In this document: positions 23,896-35,769 of the stretch, in pieces | Layout: every line of letters begins with the position of its first letter | Numbering within the stretch: position 1 is the stretch's first letter | NCBI GenBank assembly: GCA_012184525.1 | Contig: WOFQ01000001.1 | Location: 558,001 to 622,000 of the forward strand | Reading direction: 5' to 3' | DNA: 64,000 nt | Source of the DNA: Xenoacremonium recifei | Taxonomy: Eukaryota > Ascomycota > Sordariomycetes > Hypocreales > Nectriaceae | Translations under genes and position numbers: made by a program | The notes under the pieces: generated by a model | The model's input: the letters and a program-made list of their open reading frames with translations, nothing else | Databases searched by the model: none | What the model was told of the DNA's origin: nothing

Positions 23896-24681
23896 TTGCG
23901 TTGGCTGCAAGAAACGGGTTATTGGAATCCCGATGCATCGTCTCAAGTCGGAGAAGACCTCGAATTGCCAAATTTCCTACCGGAAGGGGTCTGCTTTGAG
24001 CATCAAGACTTTTTAGCACCGGCTGGAGCAAGGGACGATTTGCCTGTGCTGTCTAATGATCACTCGAGCGACCCTTCCGTATGGCGTATGACTTGCGGTT
24101 ACGGCATCGATTCCTCTACTTTATATGATGGTCTTGACCCTTCCATCTTCTCTCCAGATAAATTTTGTTGTTCTCCGCATGAACCTTCCGCGCTATCAAC
24201 AAACCATATCCCTCCCCAAAACGTCAGTGCTTTCGAATTGACTCCGACGCCAAAAGGAACGACCCCGTCGGGACTCAACTGTGACCATTGTGGAGTGCCG
24301 TTCATGAGTGTGGAACTTCTCAGCGATCACATTGTTTCGTTCCATACAAATCCAAGATTCCCTAGGTTTTACTGTGGAAAGAAAGACTGCAAAGACCGAA
24401 CGTTCAAAGATGTTCGAAATCTGAAACGCCACCTGAAGATCTATCATCTGAAGGTCTTATATCGCTGCCCTTGTGGGAGGGGTAAACGAAAAGACAAACA
24501 TTTGGAGCATATTGAAAAGCGGGCTTGTCAAGGGCATGGCCCTTTTCAATGCGTATGCAATCATGCCACCAAGGACTTCGACATCCACAGAGAACATATC
24601 AAGAAATGTGGCGAGAGGAAAAGGGGAAGACCACGAAAGAATAACCTTGACAACAACAAAATTTCGAAGAAAAGCACATAA
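23896..24681 (+). CDS. C2H2 zinc-finger / AT-hook protein, start unresolved
   Basis: An open frame of about 260 residues. It has two C2H2 fingers: CDHCGVPFMS...H-x4-H near residue 129 and FYCGKKDCKDRTFKD...HLKIYH near 153. A further Cys/His-rich stretch (RCPCGRGKRKDKHLEHIEKR, then CVCNH) follows, and an AT-hook-like KRGRPRKN lies near the C-terminus. It is probably a nuclear DNA-binding protein. The frame is open back to 23797 but contains no ATG before residue 65 (24088), so a 5' exon must exist further upstream, or the gene has lost its start. The boundaries given are those of the open frame, not a confirmed start. Confidence 0.55.
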   Translation: MRWLQETGYWNPDASSQVGEDLELPNFLPEGVCFEHQDFLAPAGARDDLPVLSNDHSSDPSVWRMTCGYGIDSSTLYDGLDPSIFSPDKFCCSPHEPSALSTNHIPPQNVSAFELTPTPKGTTPSGLNCDHCGVPFMSVELLSDHIVSFHTNPRFPRFYCGKKDCKDRTFKDVRNLKRHLKIYHLKVLYRCPCGRGKRKDKHLEHIEKRACQGHGPFQCVCNHATKDFDIHREHIKKCGERKRGRPRKNNLDNNKISKKST

Positions 24682-25879
24682 GAATTCTTCAGAGAGAAAA
24701 ACGCAGACACAAGTACGCGGGGATAGGATTGTTGTGTCTTCGGATGGTGGTCCCTTTGATTCAGTCGATTCCTTCATTGTTGTTCTATTGCTATCGCGAT
24801 CATGCGCGAAATTTGCGGTAGAGGGGACCTTCCGAAGACATAACAGCGTTCTTTCCACGTCACTTGCTCTTGCACCAGCCTAGTCATACAGACGTTACCA
24901 AGCCATGGGAAGCTTTGCTGGATGGTCCTACACTATTTAAAGCGTCTGGGTCAGCACCCATATTGCGCCGACGCTGTTCACCTGATCTCTCGGGAAGCAA
25001 CCAAGTAAATCCGGAGATATTTTCATTTGTTTTGGATATTGGAGGAACCCACTACTTTGCACCTTTTTCTTTTGTCGCCCTTTAGGGCTTCGTATTCCTC
25101 CTTCGGCTTCCTTTACTGTCAAATCTGCGTCATGATCGGAGCAATAGAACAACTATGAAGGGAATGAATGGTCAGATGGACTCTGATCACAACAAACATC
25201 AGGAGGAAAATCTCGAATGGGAATGTGCCCGAGGACTTCGGGAGTATCCTCTTGATGTTTGTTGTGATCAGGGTTGGTCTTAGTCTTTCTGTAATTTCCT
25301 TTGTTCTTGGCTTAGCATTGTTGGGTTGGGTCTCGGTCTTTAATACCACATTGATTCTTTGCGTGTATACGTAGCATCTCTATGTGCATATGAGAGTAGC
25401 CCGGGAATCGTCTACGTAAAAGTTTCCCGGGATGAATACCGGCAACCTCGGATACTGGTCAATCTCTATCATCAAAGTCACAAGCCAGGGCTACAAAAAA
25501 TCATAAAAGTATTTCCTTAAACCCACACTTCAAACCCACACTTTCAGTGGCGGTTTATGGGCTTGCTTGGTGCGCTGCTCAGGCGTGGCTGGTCGAGGGT
25601 CTAATGAGCGCCGAGGACGTGACATAGGATCGAGTTTGGGTGGCTGAAGCGGGGCGATGCGCACATCACCAACAACAGTGCTTTGAGCTCCATCTGCACA
25701 TCGAACCAACACCGAACCCTCTCCGCGACAGCTTAATGAAGCTCTTGCTCGCCTCTTGAAGTATCATTAGGGGTAAGCGCCGCCTAACGTCAAGTTCCTG
25801 GTTGAGCTCACCAGATTCTGAGCCCAGAATTCTTCGCAGCCGCTGCTTCTCGCAACACGTTCCTTTCCTTTACGGCAGG
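24682..25879. other. Repeat-bearing intergenic stretch
   Basis: No gene recognised. It contains the long hairpin at 25183-25271, an 8-bp CCCGGGAA/TTCCCGGG inverted repeat at 25400-25431 and a direct duplication of AAACCCACACTT at 25519-25530 and 25532-25543. It lies between the zinc-finger gene and a decayed kinase gene and looks like degenerating sequence. Confidence 0.4.
25183..25271. repeat. Long near-perfect inverted repeat (hairpin)
   Basis: Arms at 25183-25207 (starts CTGATCACAACAAACATCAG) and 25247-25271 match at 24 of 25 positions as reverse complements, with a 39-nt spacer. The spacer itself can fold (CCCGA...TCGGG). It could be a very short MITE-like element or an RNA hairpin. No clear target-site duplication is visible at the ends. 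Confidence 0.7.
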
Positions 25880-27329
25880 ATGTCTCAACCGCCAACTCCA
25901 AGGAACCGGGCCCCAGATGACGACACAGATTTCCGCTTCAAGACAGAGAGCACGGCATGTAAATAGGGAGAGTCGTACCATCCTAGCGGGTATCATCCTG
26001 TAAGCCTTGGAGACGTGCTGGATTTGCGGTACGAGATCATTAGAAAGCTCATATGGCCTATACTCGGCGGCCTGGCTGGCTGTAGACGAGCGGTTAGTTG
26101 AAGAAACACGCATATCTGCGTATATGTTAACTTCTTAAGGCTGCAAGAGTTTATTGCTCTCAAGATAGCAGTCGCGGAAACTCAGTCCAACCAAATTGAC
26201 CGGGAACTTTCATTCTATCAGATTATTGAAAAGCTCAGCGAAGAGAGAGGAGGATGCAGACTTTTGGGTCTCAAACGCCATTTCCATTAATCCTTGCTTT
26301 GTGTTTGACCCTTTGGGGCCGAACATTGATGTCATGTTGCGTCTTTGCCCGGACTTTCAATATGGAGAACCATGGGATCGACGATTCACAAAGGATTTTT
26401 CTAAAACGGTTGCGAGGGATGCGCTTCTAGGACTGGTCTTTACGCATCAGAACGGGATTGCTCATGAAGATGTCCAACCTAGAAATATCCTCATGAGCAT
26501 TCCATACATCTAAGTCACCTAAGAGACAATTTCCGATTTGCAGCAACAGCTAGATCAAGGTCATCCGTTGGTACGCCTTGATAGTAAGCAGGACAGATGG
26601 GCGCCACCATATCTTATTGAAGGGCACAGCCTTTATAGCTATGCCTCAATTAAGGGAGATCAACTGGCAAAAATCTCTGACTTTGGTGCTGGTAAGTTTA
26701 TTATAACAACCAGTTCCTCCTCTAAATCTGGCCAACTAGATCTGACAGCCTTTGACGAATCCGAACCCCCGGCCACAACAGTTACTCCAGTAGCGCTGCG
26801 AAGCCCCGAAATTATCCTTGGATTGCCACATTCAAAGGCTCCTGATATTTGGTGGTTTGGATGCCTACTTTATCAAATGCTTACGGGAGGGCAGCTTTTC
26901 CAAGCAGACCCCCTCGAAGGTGATAAGTTTGATGAAGAGACTAATGACGAGCATCTGGCACAAATTTTAGAGACGCTTGGTCCGTCGCCGGATAGCTTGT
27001 TCAAAATCTGGCGTCGTGGAGGGACCTACTTTGATGACGATGGGAACAAATTGACTTCATCGAAGGGTGACGAAGTTGACGCACAAGAACAAAGCTCAGT
27101 GCATTCAAGCATATCCGATTCCAATGGAGAAGAAACAGAGAATGGTCCCGGTCACTTTCTATCACTTGGAGAGCAATTTGGTAACAAGAAGACCGATGGA
27201 ATTAATGAAAAAGAAGAAGAGGAGCTGATACGGCTGTTGCATTAGATACTGGAGGCCGACCCTTTGAAGCGACCGACCGCGGCCGAGAGTTTTAAGCATC
27301 CTTGGTTCTGTATGGAGGTACATCAATAG
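25880..27329 (+). pseudogene. Decayed SRPK-like protein kinase gene
   Basis: Pieces of a fungal SR-protein-kinase-like gene lie in order but in different frames. They are SGYHPVSLGDVL at 25982-26017, a glycine-loop remnant, FIALKIAVAETQ (the VAIK-type lysine), CFVFDPLGPNIDVML, then HQNGIAHEDVQPRNILM in place of the usual catalytic HxDxxxxN loop. They continue with KISDFGAG (DFG), VALRSPEIILG (APE-like) and ILEADPLKRPTAAE-FKHPWF at the end. Lesions: an in-frame TAG at 25964 after only 28 codons from the first ATG, a frame change near 26045, a stop near 26140, another frame change near 26245, stops at 26512-26527, and a TAG at 27243 just before the final subdomain. Introns might explain some of these but not all. 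It is best read as a pseudogene. Confidence 0.72.
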
Positions 27330-27440
27330 CTGTCACAAGGGACTGTATGATATCTATAAAAGTCCAGATACTTCCATTCAACGCGGTTTCCCCGTGACAT
27401 CCTGGTTCTGCACGCCTAGCCCTTAATTATTGTAATTTCT

Positions 27441-28670
27441 TCAATAGCTATCCTCTCGTTTCACTGTATAAGCCTTCTCGACCTTGACAATTGAACCTCG
27501 AGGCACAATAATACCGTCAACGAGCTGGTCGGAACTCCCGTTCTCTCCCATGGGGCCACGCTCCACCGTAGTCTTCGTCCTTACACGCATGTGGGTGAGA
27601 GACGATAATTCGGCGTCCGGGCCGGAGTGTAACTTCGTTGCGGTATTTCGTGACTGCGACAGAGTGACTCTGCTATGGAGAATACCGAGGGTGTGTCGGA
27701 TGAAGCGGAGGACTGGATGTAGAGTTGGTAGGGTTCCGCAGACAATCATCAGGAACAGCTCGGCCGTGACCCAAACAAAGATGTCATAGGTTGCCCAGGT
27801 TTGATCGACGCGGTTAGAGAGTTCGACGAGGTATTGTGTCTTGATGCCCGAGCAAATGGACGTAAGAATATTGAGTCCGAAGACAATCGTCAGTTGGACT
27901 TTTTCGTTGGCGTTGCTGTTGAGCCGCCAGAAGATAGTCGCGGGTATGATGGCTAGGCTGGCATCGGCGAAGGTATTAAAAGCTGAACGAGGCGTTAGAA
28001 GATTTTCGAGGGAGCGGAATGGTGATCAACAGACAGCCGGTGAATGTCCCATACCCAGACATGACCTTTGGGTTAATACACTTCCCTGTGATCCTCGTAT
28101 CCCAGAGGGCTTCAGCAGGTGTGCATTGGGCAAAGGTCAAGATGGAGCAAGTGACAGCGACGAGAGATGCAAGTGTGATCGTGACAGACCATAAATAGAT
28201 TCGCTGCCACTTCATGTCTGTCATCTTGATGATCGCGAGAAGCAGAGCCGAGACGGAGATCTTGCCGGCAGCAACTCCGAGAATTCCGAACACCTGGCTC
28301 AGCCAGTTCAAGAATAACACCAACGCCACATTATTTGGGCCGGATTTCTCGAGGTCTGTGATATGTTGGACGCCGCCATGAAGGGCATATACTGTCAGAC
28401 AGGCGCTCCATCCGATGAAGCAGAGCTTTGGCCGAGTCAGGTTTGGCAGCATGGGCATTGCAGGAGTGTTAGTGCTTGAGGTGAACTTACCATAGATAAC
28501 ACCATGAACAGGTCGTCCCAACCAAACATATGGTTCCTCCCTCGGATGAAGACTCGTAGGATAGCTGTGACCAAGGCCAAAGTCGTCAAGGGCCAAAGAA
28601 CGCCGATCAGAGCCGGACCTCGATCAGGCACGCCTGTTGCAACGCCGCTCACTGCTCGCACAGCCGCCAT
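27441..28670 (-). CDS. PTH11-like / rhodopsin-domain integral membrane protein
   Basis: Three exons, 28670-28491, 28425-28035 and 27982-27441; introns of 65 and 52 bp; 370 residues. Seven hydrophobic segments are visible. The motifs GWDDLFMVLSM after TM2, the TLASLVAVTCSILTFAQCTP stretch, and FADASLAIIPATIFWRL match the fungal rhodopsin-type (PTH11/SAT4-like) domain of plasma-membrane receptors. The C-terminal ~90 residues are cytosolic and hydrophilic. The first ATG is at 28670; the open frame upstream lacks one. Ligand and signalling partners are unknown. No CFEM domain is present at the N-terminus. Confidence 0.84.
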
Positions 28671-29618
28671 TGCGATGAAGTCGCAAACCACCGGCAATTC
28701 AAAGTTGCACGAGGAGAATAAAGCGTCAAGGGGGCCATTGTTTATGAATGCCAGACAAGATCGGCGAGCCAGAGCTTATTGTCCCCAGGGTTGGGACTGA
28801 GTTTTCTCAGATGGATGAATGCAGCCAACGCAGGAACCGGGGGCTGAACCAACAACCAACAACCTCGAGCCGAAACCGCCACTTTCTAGTGGACTCGGGC
28901 TAATGCTGCAGGAGTCTCGGCACGGTAGCACAAAAAGAAAGCAGTCCAGGGATGAGAGAATTAAATCGGGCTACTGAGTGCCCAGCTCGTATGATGTGTT
29001 GGCAAAGCAAACATTCTTCAAGTCGGCCGCTTTGCAACTTTTCGACATTTTGGAGTTGCTTTGAATAGACTCAATCTTTCCGCGTTACATGCTCCATACC
29101 CATCGAAGGTCTTTGAGGTGGTTCATGCATTGACTGAACGGTTGGACTTCGTGTCAACCACTCCGTCGGAAAGATCGTGACAGATCATCGCACGCGTCCA
29201 TGGCAAGGGTCCTCCGCTTGCTAAATCCTGCCGGAGTCTCTTCCCGGACCGCCTGAAAATGGCCCGCCTCTTTCGGGATGGCTTCACCACGGGCTGAACA
29301 TTTAGTGCGGGCTGGCGGCTGCGACTAACCAACGTCCCGTTCCGCTGAGACGCCTAGCGGAGAAGGTGATTGGTTTCTTTAAGAAAGTGCTCAAGGATCA
29401 AAAAGCCATGTCTCCTGAATTCCACATGATGGTCTCGTAGGTCCCAGGTGTTTGTCTGGTGACGACAGGTCCTGTTGGTTGGTGTAATCTTGACTCTTCT
29501 CTCCCCCCCTCTCTTGTCTCAGTTTTCAGCGCAGACATTCCCGTCTCTTCGCGCTGATCTTCCAGTTCTTCAGAGAAAGTTCTTCATCTCTTCAGACAAT
29601 CTGCAAAATTGAATCATC
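28671..29618. promoter_or_regulatory. Divergent intergenic region, receptor-like gene / O-methyltransferase
   Basis: 948 bp holding both promoters. A CAAC-type microsatellite (AACCAACAACCAACAACC) lies at about 28847-28864 and an ATTGG (inverted CCAAT) at about 29369. The run of pyrimidines near 29495-29525 is typical of a fungal transcription start region. No gene seen. Confidence 0.4.
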
Positions 29619-30967
29619 ATGAATGGCCACGCGAAACCTATAGTGGATCCGACAGTCCTCATCCAGCAGCTGAAGTTGCTTCTGCAGGATCCAGAGTCCG
29701 TCAGCGACGAAGCACAACGTCAGGAGCTCAAGCAGTTGGCTCGCAGAGCTGCGGGGACGTTGGAGGGTCCATTCGAGACAGTTCAAAGACTTGCATACTC
29801 GGTATGCTCTCGGTTTTCGCTTGTGAAAGCCCAGAACTGACTGCAAATCCAGCCATTGCCCTTGGTGACTGCTAGAATTGCCCAAGACCATCAAATCTAT
29901 TCAACATTGGTGGCTAGCAAGGAGCCTATCGACCTCGCCTCTCTCGTGTCTGCCAGTGGTATCGAGGCCCGTATCCTTGAGTCTATTCTAGACTACCTCG
30001 GCACCCAGGACATGGTGTCGGAGGTTGAACCTAGACGATTCTCGGCTACCAAGCTCACCCACCTCCTTACTGTGCCTCTCTTCCAGGATGCAGTCACACA
30101 CTTGTAAGTTTGCATATCAACAATGCCGTTAAGCAAGGCTATATTGACAAGATAGCCATGATAATTGCCTACCCGCCTTCATGGCATTCAACACCGTCCT
30201 GAGCAATCCTTCAAGCAATTTGACTGCCTTCAAAGTCGGCCAGCATTCTGAACAGGACTTTTATACGTGGATGGAAACCCACCCTGTTCAACAAGGTGCC
30301 TTCCACCGGTTCATGGAGGCTCAGTTTGCCAGCCTTCCTATTTGGCTGGACGTCGTCGACTTCAAGGCTGAGATGGCAAAGGACCTCTCACCTGACGAGG
30401 CCCTCTTCGTAGACGTTGGCGGCGGTGCCGGGCATCAATGCGGCGCACTGAGGAAGAAGTTGCCGGACATTGCTGGCAGGGTCATTTTGCAAGATCGACC
30501 TGAAGTTCTTGAGAAAGCTCTGGCCGTCGAGGGCATGGAGAAAATGCCCTACAATTTCTTCACTGAGCAGCCGGTCAAAGGTCATAATTCTGATCATTGG
30601 GACTGGATTGCCAAAAGCTGACGTTTCGTGTGCAGGCGCTCGAGTCTATTACTTCCGTCAGATCATGCACAATTTTGACGACGAGACTTGCATCAAGATT
30701 CTGCAGGCTCAGTTAAGTGCCATGGGACCGAACAGCGTGGTTGTGATCGACGACAAAGTTCTACCCGATGCGAAACCCCCAGCGGGAACTCCCGGAGTTG
30801 AGTACACCGCCGCCCTCAGTCTAGCCATGAAGGTCATGTTTGATGCTTTGGAACGACGCGAGGCACACTGGAGACAGCTTCTCACAAGCGCTGGGCTTGA
30901 GATTAAGGACATCCGCAAGTTCACCAATTTCGACGACGCTGCCATTATTGCTGTTAAGCGTCAGTGA
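29619..30967 (+). CDS. SAM-dependent O-methyltransferase (COMT-like)
   Basis: Four exons, 29619-29801, 29853-30103, 30156-30580 and 30636-30967; introns of 51-55 bp; 396 residues. A winged-helix dimerisation region occupies about residues 60-140. The SAM-binding loop LFVDVGGGAGHQCGALR lies near 228-244, the acidic residue of VILQDRPEV follows, and the general-base His is in YYFRQIMHNFDDE near 298. This is the architecture of plant-caffeate-type O-methyltransferases, common in fungal secondary metabolism, where they methylate phenolic hydroxyls. The substrate is unknown. No polyketide synthase or peptide synthetase is in the window, so its pathway is not evident from neighbours. Confidence 0.88.
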
Positions 30968-31513
30968 GATTATGCATCAAACAGGAGGAAAGGGAGTCAA
31001 TTACTGCACCGCCACAGATTGCTGTTTCTTTGAGTTCCAGGTTTGCATTTTTCGTTCAAAGCGAAAGTCAATGATTAGAATTAGTCTTCGGGGTTTCTAT
31101 CTGTCGTCTAAGCCAGCTTGCTCGGCAATCTATATCGGGCGTTTTAAAGATTCTCAGTGTGGACACCGATGCCTACAAGGATCAGCACGGGTTGACCGGC
31201 GATCATCCTAGGGCCCTGAGCAGCTGACGCGAGATCTATTCTCAGCCTATGAATTACTTGGTTGCCCTACATTCCGGGGGACGAATCTCCCGTGCACTGC
31301 TCCACGCCTCGGTAACAATTCGGGCGGAGGATCTGAGGCACAGCAGACACACTGAAACAGTGTATGCATTGAACGTGGCTGTGTATACCTAGGCTACGGG
31401 CAATGAAAATAACACGGAATCTCGTGCTTTCGCCATTTATGATCGTCTCATCCGCCAGTAACTCGTGATCCTGGACATTCTTGTCGCTTTCATTCTAGAG
31501 ATCGATACGCCTC
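30968..31513. other. Intergenic, nothing seen
   Basis: 546 bp between two same-strand genes. No open frame with coding character and no repeat recognised. It should hold the promoter of the HET-like membrane gene. Confidence 0.45.
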
Positions 31514-34500
31514 ATGGAACCAGACGCCGAGCAATGTCGATGGGTGCGACCGTCTGATGGCGGCCTCGTGCCTCTAGTACTGCAATCCCTAGATGATGTA
31601 CGTCATCTTCCTGAAACATCTCGATGGCTCCGGATAGGCAAGCCAGTGATTCGAGTGCCGCCATTAATTCGGGTCTCATACTGGATTATATCGTCAATCC
31701 TTGAGCCTGGCCAAACGAAAAGAAAACAAATCACCTTGCTATCCTTAGCATTAGTACTAGCGAAAACGCTCGTCGCTCTTCCGTTGCTATGCATTTTAGT
31801 AAGCACCCATCAACTCATGTGAAACCGCTCGCTAATGCAAGTTACCAGATGTTGGGATTCGACAACTTTACGGTTATACACCGAAGAGCCAAGGATGGAG
31901 TAACTCCTGATACACAATACGACCCTGTTCGCGGCGGCTGTAGACCAGTTGGACTTGAAGATTCCTCCTTAAGTCTTGAATCAGCAGCCGAGATCGAGAA
32001 CTCTTATCGCGATGCTTTGCCACAAGAAACCACACCACCATCTCAACGACCACATTCAGATGATATACGCCTGGACCCTCTACTACATCCACCCGCTTCA
32101 AGTCAAAGTACCAATTATGTGACAGGCGACAGTATTCGAGGCGCGCAATCCCTCATTCGGCCAAGGTATCTATGCCTTGTGCGGGACTTTGACAACAATC
32201 TCGTTGAAACCATAAAGGTATCTGATTACCTGAAAGAGCATGGGGATGATGTGGACTTGGAGTTTATTTTCGTGTCGTATACGCGATTACAATTCAGAGT
32301 CGCGACGGTAGAAGAGATCGAAGATTACGACTATCCAAATGAAGAGACGAGAGAAGCAAACAAACAACTTGCACAACGAGATCGCCAGGAGCTCATTCGC
32401 TGGGGAATCGACGCGGCTAAGCGAGCAGGGAAGCAAGCGTTCTGGCTCGACTTCGAATGCGTCCGAAATGAGGATGGTTCTGCACAAGCGACAAGCAATA
32501 GCGATGATGTCTACCGCATCTGCGACATTGTCCGTGTGGCGCACTCAATGATTATCGCGATCGGTCCCACGGCGTCGGATAAGCTTGCTTCCATCCTCAG
32601 AGGAAAAGAGACCCCTCCATTTGCACGCGAGAACGTAACTACATGGTTGCAACAATGGGGCTCACGCTTATGGACATTGCCTGAGCTTCTTCTTTGTCCC
32701 AATGAGTACAGGATTCGACTCTACGTGTCGGGAGATTCTTCTGAGCCTAAATCCATGGCGAAACGAAACTTTGCCGAGAAGGCATGGGAAGACGCCGATG
32801 CAGTCAAAGAGCTCGTGGATCACTTTGAAGGGTCAGCAATCCTGACACAACTGCATCTGATCTCGGCTGCTCTGAGATGTTTTTCTCGACGGAAAACAGA
32901 CCAATTCAGTCAAGGAGACATCGCCTATGCTATCATGGGTCTCTTCCCCAGTCGCCAGCGTCCAATAGTCAACAAAGGAGACTCGGGTTTCCAGGCCTTT
33001 GCAAAATTATCTCTTGCCAACGATAGCGGAGCTTTCCTAGAGCGCCTGATATGTCTTGCTCCTCCACGCGGTGCTCCATGGCATGAGACTACCGATCGCT
33101 GGGGTACTACATTGAGCGACGTTCGCCCATCGAATAAGGTGACGAAGATACTAGCCCCTGACACTCTCGTTCTCGACGGGGTGCATGGTGCGACAATTCA
33201 CTGGGATAACCTCGACGCTGAGCCTGCATTCAGTGCCGATTCAAGAGCGCTCGTGGTGACTTTTGTTCTGACCTGCATTTTCATTCCTTACGCTTTCCGC
33301 TCCTTGGTTTTTGTTATTATCGTCATGATCATTACACATAACTCAATGGCCACACTTGTACCTTTCCTGACAATTAGTCAATGGCTCTTGTTGTCTATCC
33401 CTATTTCTGCGCTCATCGCGCCTCTTATGTTAATCTTTGGCCGAAGAGGGACAAATAGACAAGGAAAGCCTCGTTTGATTGGTATTGAAGGAATAGCTGA
33501 AGTCGGAAGTGTAGAGAAGTATCTCTGGGGCTTCAACCACGGAAGACTCATCGACATGACTCCCCAATCCTACTATGATGAGCCCCAACAAAACGAGTCA
33601 AACTCCTTTCCGCAACCCAAGTTCACCTTCACTCTTGTTGACACAGCAGCTATGACAATTCACTACCTCCGCTGCTGTTCACCGCCGGTGGCCATGCTCG
33701 TTTTGGGCGAAGATAGCGCGATGCAACGCGGAGTGCTCTGCTCGTACGACTGGAGAGACCGAACATTCCACCGCCAGGAGGTGCTTAGATTAACCCGTGG
33801 ACCTTCAGACCAGATGCACCTTATTGACCAATTGCGGTTCAATCTTTCGTCTTCACAAGGCGCCCGCTTTGAGATTCTCGACAACCGAGAAGCGCCTCTG
33901 CCAACAGACATGGAAACACAGAATATTGAACCCAATCGGTCGAACCAAAGGTTCTTCACAAATGAGCCGCACTCATGGGTATCCGAGCTTATTTTCTTCT
34001 CGCTCTGCCTTGTAAGTTCTCATCCAATTCACACGAAGCATATTATTAATCAACAGCAAGATGGCTTTACCAGCTCGCTTGAGCAACGAACCCCGAGCCC
34101 GTCTCTACTTTTTATTATCTTTCATTTTAGCCCAACCGATAGCATGTTTACTTTTATTGCGCGCCTATCTCTCTAAAGTCATACGATCTGTCACCTTGGT
34201 GATATGTAAGACAACCGAAATAGTCTCCAAGGAAAGGAATGATACACTAAAACTGTCTCTAGCCCTGTATCGAATTGTGTCTAGATTATCAAGGTTTTTC
34301 TGGCCTTACAGACAGACTCGATTGGTGTTTCTAGCATTGGGCGGCTTTACTCAAGGTCTCTTAACGTTCTCCGTCATCGTATTTGTGTGGTCCTGGTATA
34401 GTCCAAAGGCCATCACGATGCGCCTCTTGACTTGGGTGTGCTTAGGCTCCCTCGTGGTCAATCGTTTACCTTATCATGACTTCGTCGTTATATTTCTGTC

Positions 34501-35315
34501 ATTCCTTCCTTCAACCTTTCCGCCAGACATCATTGGTCGTCCCGTGGAAGTTTCCTGGCTTTCACCTCCCCAAAGACTCTCCATTATGCGACAAGCAGCC
34601 ACACAACAGATCGACTTTCCAGAAATCGGATTACAACAGCTTCGCAAGGTAAAGTCTCCCCCTTCATTTTCAATCCCATTGCTCAAAGAAATAGTATTCC
34701 TTCAATCGATGGTTTCGGTTGTTGCTCCCATTGGGACTATCATTTTCGACCTCAATGACTTGTGGCAGTAAAGAAATACAGTCCTATAGCTTTGAAATGG
34801 TTCTTTTTGGTCAATTTCCACTTTTCCTCATGATTGCACTGGTAATTTCCAGAGTTCCTTCAATATCAAGTGAGTGATACATCTTCTATACATCAACCAA
34901 ATTTAAATTCTCATTGCAATGCAGTCGTAATCACCAGTTTTATATTTACGGTCCCGACCCTACTTTCTTTACTACAAACAACCGCTCTCATTACTAAGAC
35001 GGGTTATATTTATGATCTTCTTACCAATCTCTCCTGGCTTGTAATGCCATGTACGTAATTCTCACCCGTGTCAGGAGCTGCTGGTCTTTCGTTGACAATG
35101 TGATAGTTATCTCCTCAATAATTATTCAACAATCGCGTACCTGGACGGAAGCATTTGGGTCGCTGTCGCTCTCATCAGTTGGCTTGATCTCGGGCGACAT
35201 CTTTCGGTATTACACGGAGGACTGGTCTGTTCTTCCGGTCCTCCTGAGCAAGTTAGCCGCACAAATAGTCTTGTGGGCTTTGTTTTGGGTCGTAAGTCGC
35301 AGGGATATGACTTGA
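31514..35315 (+). CDS. HET-like protein fused to a polytopic membrane region
   Basis: Six exons: 31514-31798, 31849-34011, 34061-34648, 34695-34869, 34925-35050 and 35107-35315; introns of 46-56 bp; 1181 residues, all junctions in frame. One hydrophobic segment lies at about 74-95. A HET-type core follows: FIFVSYTRLQF near 235, AFWLDFECV near 292 and WGSRLWTLPELLL near 363. These correspond to the SYxWG, WIDxxCI and RxWTLQE blocks of heterokaryon-incompatibility domains, although somewhat diverged. Two or three membrane segments lie at about 565-630, and the last ~360 residues contain roughly five to seven more. HET proteins trigger cell death after non-self fusion. A membrane-embedded version could act at a membrane; that is inference. 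Confidence 0.75.
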
Positions 35316-35418
35316 TGGTTCATTCAGTAGCAAGTATATCTTGTTCATCAAGTTCTTTGATGTTCTGGAGTGGAATTTGCAAAGAATAGGGCTGAGGCGT
35401 CTCCGTGTGCGTCTAGCT

Positions 35419-35769
35419 TCAAATAACACGAAACATGTTAGACTTTACTCCTCTCTTCAACCCTTCAGCCTTCCCGTTCTCGTATTCGACGCCGGCGCCG
35501 CCACCGTCACCAGATATTAGCTCCAGCTTTTCACGAAGCTCTTGATCCAATTCTGCGCTTGTCTTTTTAAGCTTGCATGCTGTTTCGACATCCGGCGTCT
35601 TTGAAGCTTGCTTGTCGATTCGGGATGTAGTAGCGCTGTCCATATTTGGCTCTGAAACCGTGGTCCTTGGTGTCCCCGACAATAGGGCTGCTTGCAGGGT
35701 GGCGTGGCGACACGCGTTCGCATGAACTGCCCTCAATGGATTTGAGCTATTGAAAGCTCTTCCCTTCAT
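35419..35769 (-). CDS. Small hypothetical protein, possibly mitochondrial
   Basis: Single exon, 116 residues from the ATG at 35769. The first ~35 residues are rich in Arg, Ala and Ser without acidic residues, as in a mitochondrial presequence. The C-terminal half (ELDQELREKLELISGDGG, then LKRGVKSNMFRVI) looks like a compact conserved unit found in small fungal proteins of unknown function. I cannot assign a role. It is divergent from the aldo-keto reductase gene. Confidence 0.65.
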   Translation of the reverse strand: MKGRAFNSSNPLRAVHANACRHATLQAALLSGTPRTTVSEPNMDSATTSRIDKQASKTPDVETACKLKKTSAELDQELREKLELISGDGGGAGVEYENGKAEGLKRGVKSNMFRVI

